From CBDESN01 sp965242495 (GTDB lineage: Bacteria; Pseudomonadota; Alphaproteobacteria; MPNO01): a stretch of DNA of 64,000 nucleotides. Under the pieces are notes generated by a model, which worked only from the letters and a program-made list of their open reading frames with translations, was not told the DNA's origin and searched no databases. The position numbers and the translations under genes are program-made. Numbering within the stretch: position 1 is the stretch's first letter; each line of letters starts with the position of its first letter. Where the stretch lies: positions 2,914,001 to 2,978,000 of the forward strand of contig OZ251446.1 in the NCBI GenBank assembly GCA_965242495.1, written 5' to 3'. Of this stretch, positions 58,743 through 64,000 are shown piece after piece.

Positions 58743-59594
58743 TCAGGGGTCGAACGTCGCCTCCGCCGACTGGGCCAGGGCGCCGTCATGCGCCGCCGCC
58801 CACAGACGGGCGCTCCGCCCGTCGGGACCGGGCGCGCCCTCGACGGTGAAGTCGTGGGTGTCGTAGAGCGGCGCCATGGCGCGGACCGAGAACGACCGCA
58901 GCGCGGCGCCCGGCAGCTCCCGCCGGAACAGGTCCAGCAGCAGCGTCGCCGTCAGGTTGCCGTGGACGAGAAGTCCCGGATGGCCTTCCCGCCCGGTGAC
59001 GTAAGGGCGGTCGTAATGGATGCGGTGGCTGTTCATGGTCAGCGCCGAATAGCGGAACAGCAGCACCGGGGTGGGATGGATCGTCCGGCGCCATACCGCC
59101 TCGCCCGGCGCGGGCGCCTGCGCCGGCGCGCTCCCGTCCGTCGGCCCGCGATAGACCGTCGTATGGTCCTCGGTCGTGGCGAGCCCCGCTTCGCCCGCGA
59201 TCTCGTGCCGCTGGACCACGAAGCAGAGCGGCCCGGATCTGCCTTCCTTCGTCGTCACGTCGGCGACGGTCGAGGTCCGGGCGATCCGCTCGCCCACGCG
59301 AATCGGCCGGTGGAAGGTCATCGAGACGCCGGCCCACATGCGGAACGGCAGCGGAACCGGCGGCAGGAACCCGCCCTTGGCCGCATGGCCGTCCTCGCCG
59401 GTGTCGGCGAGCCGGACCGCTTCGGGGAAGTAGCACCAGTGCCAGCCGGGCGGGATCTCGTCGCCCGGCCGGAGCGGCGCGTCGTCGCGGTCGAGCGTCG
59501 CGTTGAGGACGTCGGCGGGCCAGGCGGTCACCTCGCCGCGGTCGGTCCGGCTGCGGCCGATCCAGCCGCGCAGATGGGATTCGTCCATGGTCAT
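58743..59594 (-). CDS. MaoC/FAS1-like (HTD2-family) acyl-CoA hydratase
   Basis: A 283-residue protein of the mesaconyl-CoA/3-methylfumaryl-CoA hydratase type. Family blocks: PPGWHWCYFPE, KGGFLPPVPLPFRMWAG, the hot-dog segment MNSHRIHYDRPYVTGREGHPGLLVHG with the catalytic Asp/His region, and an N-terminal hot-dog. It should hydrate an unsaturated acyl-CoA. Its ATG overlaps the CoA-transferase stop (ATGA), so it closes the minus-strand operon. Confidence 0.87.
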   Translation of the reverse strand: MTMDESHLRGWIGRSRTDRGEVTAWPADVLNATLDRDDAPLRPGDEIPPGWHWCYFPEAVRLADTGEDGHAAKGGFLPPVPLPFRMWAGVSMTFHRPIRVGERIARTSTVADVTTKEGRSGPLCFVVQRHEIAGEAGLATTEDHTTVYRGPTDGSAPAQAPAPGEAVWRRTIHPTPVLLFRYSALTMNSHRIHYDRPYVTGREGHPGLLVHGNLTATLLLDLFRRELPGAALRSFSVRAMAPLYDTHDFTVEGAPGPDGRSARLWAAAHDGALAQSAEATFDP

Positions 59595-60730
59595 GCGGCG
59601 AACTCGGCGCGGATCGCGTCGGAATGCTCCCCGGCCGCGGGGACCGGGCCGAGATCGCGCATCCCGCCGTCGAACCGGGCGGGCGGAGCGACGATGTCGA
59701 CGGCCCCGCTTGGGATGCCGACGCGGACCCGCCGGAGGGCGGCGTGACGGGCGAGGCCGCCCACGTCGTTGACCTCGCCATAGGCGATTCCGGCCGCGCG
59801 CAGGCGGGCGATCAGCCGATCGCGGTCGATGTCGCCGAAGACCTCGCGGACGACGGCGTCGAACGCCGGGCGGTTGGCGCAGCGCGCGACGTTGTCCCGG
59901 AACCGCGGGTCGGCCGGCAGATCGGGCCGGAGGAGGACTTCGGCGCACAGCCGGGCGAACTCGCGCTCGTTCTGGATCGCGATCAGGATCGGATCGCCGC
60001 CTTTGGTCGGATAGGCGCCGTATGGGTGGATCGAGGGGTGGTTGAGGCCGATGCGCGGCGGCCCCTTGCCGTCGGCCTCCCAATGCAGCAGCGGCACCGT
60101 CATCCAGTCGGCCACGCCGGCGAACAGCGAGGCGTCGATCGCGCAGCCCCGCCCGGTGCGTTCGCGCGCGATCAGCGCCTCGAGCACCGCCGCATGGCCG
60201 TACATGCCGCAGGAGATGTCGCAGACCGACACGCCGACCCGGCCCGGCCCGTCGGCGGCGCCGGTGACCGAGCACAACCCGCTCTCGGCCTGGACCAGCA
60301 GGTCGTAGGCGCGCATGTCGGCATAGGCGCCGTCTTCGCCGTAACCCGAAATATCGACCGTGATCAGCCGCGGGTTGCGCCGGCGCAGCCCGGCCGAGTC
60401 GAAGCCCGCCCGCGCGGCCGCCCCGGGGGCGAGGTTTTGCACGAACACGTCGGCGCGGCCGATGATCCGATGGAGCAGGGCGCGGTCGCCGGCGTCCTTG
60501 ATGTCCGCGGTCAACGACTGCTTGCCCCGGTTGAGCCAGACGAAATAGGCGCTCTCGCCGCCGGCGAACCGGTCGTAGCCGCGGGCGAAGTCGCCGCCCG
60601 CGCGCTCGACCTTGATGACCCGCGCCCCGGCGTCGGCAAGGCGCGACGTGCAGTAGGGCGCGGCGACCGCCTGCTCGATCGAGACCACCAGCAACCCGTC
60701 GAGCGGTCGGGGCGCGCCGCCCGCCGTCAA
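59591..60730 (-). CDS. CaiB/BaiF-family CoA transferase
   Basis: A 379-residue class III CoA transferase. The nucleophilic Asp is in YDLLVQAESGL, and the N-terminal block is LVVSIEQAVAAPYCTSRLADAGARVIKVER. A TTG start at 60730 overlaps the acyl-CoA dehydrogenase stop (TTGA); no ATG is available without entering that gene. It probably moves CoA from an organic-acid CoA to the pathway substrate. The 3182-base frame reading through is a shadow. Confidence 0.88.
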   Translation of the reverse strand: MTAGGAPRPLDGLLVVSIEQAVAAPYCTSRLADAGARVIKVERAGGDFARGYDRFAGGESAYFVWLNRGKQSLTADIKDAGDRALLHRIIGRADVFVQNLAPGAAARAGFDSAGLRRRNPRLITVDISGYGEDGAYADMRAYDLLVQAESGLCSVTGAADGPGRVGVSVCDISCGMYGHAAVLEALIARERTGRGCAIDASLFAGVADWMTVPLLHWEADGKGPPRIGLNHPSIHPYGAYPTKGGDPILIAIQNEREFARLCAEVLLRPDLPADPRFRDNVARCANRPAFDAVVREVFGDIDRDRLIARLRAAGIAYGEVNDVGGLARHAALRRVRVGIPSGAVDIVAPPARFDGGMRDLGPVPAAGEHSDAIRAEFAA

Positions 60731-61881
60731 TACGACCTCGGCAGGCCCAGCACGTGCTCGGCGATGTAGGTGAGCACCAGATTGTTGGAGATCGGAGCGA
60801 TGCGGTACAGCCGGGTCTCGCGGAATTTGCGCTCGACGTCGTACTCCTCGGCGAAGGCGAACCCGCCGTGAGTCTGCATGCACATGTCGGCCGCCTTCCA
60901 CGACGCTTCGGAGGCGAGATATTTGGCCATGTTCGCCTCCGGCCCGCAGGGCTCGCCCGAGTCGAACTTGCCCACCGCCTTGCCGACCATCATGTCGGCG
61001 GCCTCGGTCGCGGCGTAAGCCTCGGCGATGGGGAACTGCACGCCCTGGTTCCGGCCGATGGGTCGCCCGAACACGTTGCGCTCGTTGGCGTAGCCGGTCG
61101 CCTTGCCGATGAACCAGCGAGCGTCGCCGATGCATTCGGCGGCGATCAGGATGCGTTCGGCGTTCATGCCGTCGAGGACGTAGCGGAACCCCTTGCCCTC
61201 CTCGCCGACCAGGCTGTCGGCGGGGATGCGCAGGTCGTCGAAGAATATCTCGGTCGTCCCGTGGTTGATCATCGTGCGGATCGGGCGAATCTCGAGCCCG
61301 TCGCCCCTGGCCTCGCGCATGTCGACCAGAAACACCGACAGCCCGTCGGTGCGTTTCTCGACCTCCTCCCTGGGCGTCGTGCGCGCGAGCAGCAACATCA
61401 GGTCCGAGTGCTCGGCGCGCGAGGTCCAGATCTTCTGGCCGTTGACGACGTAGCCCGAATTGCCGTCCTTGACCGCGGTGGTCCGCAGGCTCAGCGTATC
61501 GGTGCCGCTGGTGGGCTCGGTCACGCCGAACGCTTGGAGTCTGAGCTCGCCCGAGGCGATGCCCGGCAGATAGCCCCGCTTCTGCGCCGCGGTCCCGTGC
61601 CGCAGCACGGTGCCCATCGTATACATCTGGGCATGACAGGCGGCACCGTTGCAGCCCGCCTTGTGGATTTCCTCCAGGATCGCCGCCGCCGCCCCGATGC
61701 CCAGCCCGCTGCCGCCGTACTCCTCCGGGATCAGCACCGAGAGATAGCCGTTGCGGGTGAGCTCCTGCACGAACGCCGTGGGATAGGCGCGCTCCCGGTC
61801 GAGCGCGCGCCAGTATTCGCCGGGGAATCCCGCGCACAGCCTGGCCGCCGCCTCCCGGACGTCCTGGAAGTCTTCGGTCAT
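60727..61881 (-). CDS. Acyl-CoA dehydrogenase
   Basis: About 384 residues of an FAD acyl-CoA dehydrogenase that makes an alpha,beta-unsaturated acyl-CoA. Signatures: LQAFGVTEPTSGTDTLSLRT (FAD/substrate loop) and MQTHGGFAFAEEYDVERKFRETRLYRI at the C-terminus. The expected Glu base region is present as EEYDVER. An alternative start at 61908 (MACGRNG) adds nine residues. First gene of the minus operon; the downstream hydratase fits the next step. Confidence 0.92.
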   Translation of the reverse strand: MTEDFQDVREAAARLCAGFPGEYWRALDRERAYPTAFVQELTRNGYLSVLIPEEYGGSGLGIGAAAAILEEIHKAGCNGAACHAQMYTMGTVLRHGTAAQKRGYLPGIASGELRLQAFGVTEPTSGTDTLSLRTTAVKDGNSGYVVNGQKIWTSRAEHSDLMLLLARTTPREEVEKRTDGLSVFLVDMREARGDGLEIRPIRTMINHGTTEIFFDDLRIPADSLVGEEGKGFRYVLDGMNAERILIAAECIGDARWFIGKATGYANERNVFGRPIGRNQGVQFPIAEAYAATEAADMMVGKAVGKFDSGEPCGPEANMAKYLASEASWKAADMCMQTHGGFAFAEEYDVERKFRETRLYRIAPISNNLVLTYIAEHVLGLPRSY

Positions 61882-62005
61882 CGCCACCCCGTTCCGCCCG
61901 CAGGCCATTCATACGCCCTCGCCGCCGCCCTGCAAAGCCGCCCGCATGGCGCCGGCGGCGGCGATGGGGTAGGGTTCGGCGTCGAACCCCTCCGGAGGCC
62001 GGACC

Positions 62006-63016
62006 ATGGCCGAGATCGTCCTCGGAATGTGGACCACGCACGGGCCGACGCTCAATACGACGCCGGACCAATGGCTCAACCGCCTGCCGGCCGACAAGGC
62101 GCGCAGGCATTGGTTTCGGGGCGAGACCTTCGCCTTCGACGAGCTGGTCGAGCTGCGCCGGCGCGAAGGCCTGGCGGAGAAGTCCTCGGCGGCGGAACGG
62201 CGGCGGCGGCACGACGCCTGCCAGACGGCGATCCGGACGCTGGCGGAGCGCTGGGCCGGGGCCGCGCCCGACGTCTGCGTAATCCTCGGCAACGACCAGC
62301 GCGAACTGTTCCTGGAGGATGCGCAGCCGACGTTCACCGTCTATCACGGCGCCAGCTTCTACCACCAGCCGCTGACCGAGGCGCAGAAGGCCCGTCTGCC
62401 GCCGGGGATCGCGGAGTCCGAATGGGGCGTCCGCCCCGACGCCTATACCGAGTACGAGGCGGCGCCGGAACTCGCCGGCGCGATCTTCGACCTGGGCATG
62501 GAGCGCGGGTTCGATCTCGCAGCCTCCAGTCGATGGCCGGCGCATGGCGATCACCACCATGTCGGCGCGCCGCACGCCTTCGGCTACGTGCTCCGCCGGG
62601 TGATGAACGACGAGGTGGTGCCCACCCTGCCGATCGTCATCAACACCTTCTACCCGCCCAACCAGCCGACCGCGGCGCGCTGTTTCGCCCTCGGCCGCTT
62701 GGTTCGGGAGGCGGTCGAGAGCTGGCGGTCGGATGCGCGGGTGGCGATCGTCGGCTCGGGCGGGATGTCGCATTTCGCCATCGACGAGGAGCTCGACCGC
62801 CGGGTCCTGGACGCGCTGGACTCGCGCGACGAGCGGGCGCTGTGCGCGATCGAACAGAAGCTGCTGAACTCCGGCTCTTCGGAGATCCGCAACTGGGTCG
62901 CGGCCGCGGGCGCGCTGTTCGACACCGGCCTCGAAGGCGGGGCGGTGGATTACGTCCCCTGCTACCGCTCGGCCGCCGGCACCGGCACCGCCAACGGGTT
63001 CGTCTGCTGGAACTGA
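62006..63016 (+). CDS. Class III extradiol dioxygenase-like protein (LigB type)
   Basis: A 336-residue protein of the protocatechuate 4,5-dioxygenase/LigB superfamily. Candidate metal ligands are His in WTTHGPTLN near the N-terminus, the segment GDHHHVGAPHAFG, and GSGGMSHFAIDEELD, typical of the family with a catalytic His and Glu. It would cleave an aromatic diol or related ring, although the domain is also found in non-aromatic enzymes. Divergent from the acyl-CoA dehydrogenase operon and 11 bases from the convergent ThDP gene. Confidence 0.85.
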   Translation: MAEIVLGMWTTHGPTLNTTPDQWLNRLPADKARRHWFRGETFAFDELVELRRREGLAEKSSAAERRRRHDACQTAIRTLAERWAGAAPDVCVILGNDQRELFLEDAQPTFTVYHGASFYHQPLTEAQKARLPPGIAESEWGVRPDAYTEYEAAPELAGAIFDLGMERGFDLAASSRWPAHGDHHHVGAPHAFGYVLRRVMNDEVVPTLPIVINTFYPPNQPTAARCFALGRLVREAVESWRSDARVAIVGSGGMSHFAIDEELDRRVLDALDSRDERALCAIEQKLLNSGSSEIRNWVAAAGALFDTGLEGGAVDYVPCYRSAAGTGTANGFVCWN

Positions 63017-63027
63017 CGCCGCGCGGG

Positions 63028-64000
63028 TCAGTCCTCGCCTTCGAGCCTGCGCATCCAGACCGAGATCACCGCCGGTCTGCCGTCGCGGATCTGCGCCAGG
63101 CCGCGCTGGAGGGCGGGCGCGAGCCCCGCCGGGTCGCGGACCTCCTCGCCATAGGCGCCCGCCGCCTCGGCCTCGCGGGCGAAATCGATCGGCGGGTCGA
63201 AATAGCCGCCCTCGAATCCCGATTTCGCCGCATGACCCTCGCGGCCGTAGGCGCGCGCGACCGCCGACGTCCCGGTGGTGTAGCTGCGGTTGGTGAGCAC
63301 GACGATCAGGAACGGCGCGTCATGGCGCGCCGCGGCCCAGATCGCCGGCGCCGGCGTGCCGAACATGTAGAACCCGTCGCCGGTCACCGCGACCACGTCG
63401 CGGTCCGGGGCGGCGAGCTTGGCCCCCAGCGCCGCGCCCGGCGCCCAGCCGCCGCTGGAGCCCGGATTGCCGAAATAGGAGCCCGGCGCGTTGCAGGCCA
63501 GGTACTCGCGCAACACGTGGCCGCCCAACGTGTCGTCCAGCGTCAGGCAGTTGTCGTCCAGCATGCGGCCGAACTGGTAGCTGACCCAGAGCGGATCGAT
63601 CGGCGTCGTCGCCGCCTGCGCCTCCGCCGCCCGCTCCCAACGCTCGACCCGCTTGCGCGCCGCGTCGCGCAGCCTGGCGGTCCGCTGCTCGATGCGCGCG
63701 CGGTCCTCCGCGGTCAGCAGCGTGCGCGCGGCGTCGGCGATCGCCCGGACGGCGCGGCGCGGGTCCGCCGCGGCCCGGAGATCCGCGGTGAACTCGTAGG
63801 TCGGGATGCGGAGCTTGATCGGGTCGTGGCCGACGGCGGCGATCCAGGCGTCCGCGCCCGGCGCGCCGCGGCCCGGCACCCACGGCACGTCGGTTTCCAG
63901 CGCCAATACCGCGTCGGCTTCCTCCAGCAGTCCCTGCTCCTGCTTCAGCGGATGCCGATAGGGGAAGGACAGGTAGCTCCGCTGCGCCGAATCCACCACC
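63028..64000 (-). CDS. Thiamine pyrophosphate-dependent enzyme (partial, N-terminus outside window)
   Basis: The C-terminal 324 residues of an acetolactate synthase/benzoylformate decarboxylase-type enzyme. The ThDP motif GDG-x26-N is VTGDGFYMFG to VVLTNRSYTTG. The rest is the middle (transhydrogenase-like) domain with ALETDVPWVPG. The gene runs past the right edge, so no start is given. It may decarboxylate or carboligate a 2-oxo acid of the neighbouring pathway. Substrate unknown. Confidence 0.88.
   Translation of the reverse strand, partial: VVDSAQRSYLSFPYRHPLKQEQGLLEEADAVLALETDVPWVPGRGAPGADAWIAAVGHDPIKLRIPTYEFTADLRAAADPRRAVRAIADAARTLLTAEDRARIEQRTARLRDAARKRVERWERAAEAQAATTPIDPLWVSYQFGRMLDDNCLTLDDTLGGHVLREYLACNAPGSYFGNPGSSGGWAPGAALGAKLAAPDRDVVAVTGDGFYMFGTPAPAIWAAARHDAPFLIVVLTNRSYTTGTSAVARAYGREGHAAKSGFEGGYFDPPIDFAREAEAAGAYGEEVRDPAGLAPALQRGLAQIRDGRPAVISVWMRRLEGED

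Noticed and set aside
58136..58789. Minus-strand ORF with two YINGLHRKTR peptides
   Set aside because: Arises from the duplicated 125-base unit and runs through repeats; no start signal or family.
55182..59747. 1521-codon plus-strand ORF
   Set aside because: It crosses several genes in another frame and a repeat region; Arg/Pro/Gly-rich shadow typical of high GC.
59591..62773. 1060-codon minus-strand ORF
   Set aside because: Only its C-terminal 379 codons (CoA transferase) are real; the rest lies under the acyl-CoA dehydrogenase and LigB genes.

Overview
The window is a roughly 70% GC chromosomal segment of an alphaproteobacterium, most likely Rhodospirillales-like. The evidence is gene order: uvrC-pgsA with moaD/moaE, yqeY-dnaG-rpoD, dapD-dapE, and rpmH-rnpA-yidD-yidC-engB-argB followed by a HAD nucleotidase. 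The proteins are also of alphaproteobacterial type, for example MsrP, the EF-G-like GTPase and a DcaP-like porin. No rRNA, tRNA, CRISPR array, IS transposase or prophage was recognised.

Layout. 1-8.5 kb: a MarR regulator divergent from ilvE, then a long minus-strand run for molybdenum cofactor (moeA, moaD, moaE, mobB), phospholipid synthesis (pgsA), uvrC (interrupted by a one-base frameshift), an SDR and a Ca2+/cation antiporter. 8.5-15.1 kb: uvrB, an aspartate-type aminotransferase, an EF-G-like GTPase with a divergent G3 motif, and the molybdoenzyme MsrP. 15.1-17.5 kb: trxB between two arrays of a dispersed palindromic repeat, then lrp, an MFS transporter, greA and a porin. 21.7-26 kb: yqeY-dnaG-rpoD. 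26-31 kb: a taurine-type ABC transporter and a TauD-like dioxygenase. 31-36 kb: nudix, pncC/cinA, an archaeal-type pyrF, DMT transporter, dapE and dapD. 36-39.3 kb: a 1000-residue trimeric autotransporter adhesin with a 31-base homopolymer in its first codons, a strong phase-variation candidate. 39.4-40.1 kb: a broken antitoxin/PIN-toxin locus lying between duplicated gene-end sequences. 40-47.6 kb: argB to rpmH, then a TVP38 protein and a flavin oxidoreductase. 48-49.5 kb: an orphan histidine kinase.

Two accessory regions stand out. 49.8-52 kb is a lower-GC, translationally coupled minus-strand cassette of three genes: a TIGR04255-like protein and two proteins I do not recognise that share a short WRSG-centred motif. 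52.4-64 kb is a catabolic island for an unidentified carboxylic acid. Its plus-strand operon encodes a racemase-like protein without catalytic cysteines, a thiolase-like protein without catalytic Cys/His, a DUF35-SDR fusion, a cyclase-family hydrolase and an acyl-CoA ligase. It faces a minus-strand operon of acyl-CoA dehydrogenase, CoA transferase and MaoC/HTD2-type hydratase, followed by a LigB-type extradiol dioxygenase and a ThDP enzyme cut by the window end. The thiolase-like/DUF35 pair resembles the Ltp-DUF35 retro-aldolases of steroid side-chain degradation, so I infer ligation, dehydrogenation, hydration and retro-aldol cleavage of a branched acyl-CoA.

Repeats are a second theme. A palindrome (8-base arms around GAAA) and its composite flanks recur between many genes. 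A 125-base unit is duplicated at 58.3-58.7 kb, and two loci carry duplicated gene 3' ends.
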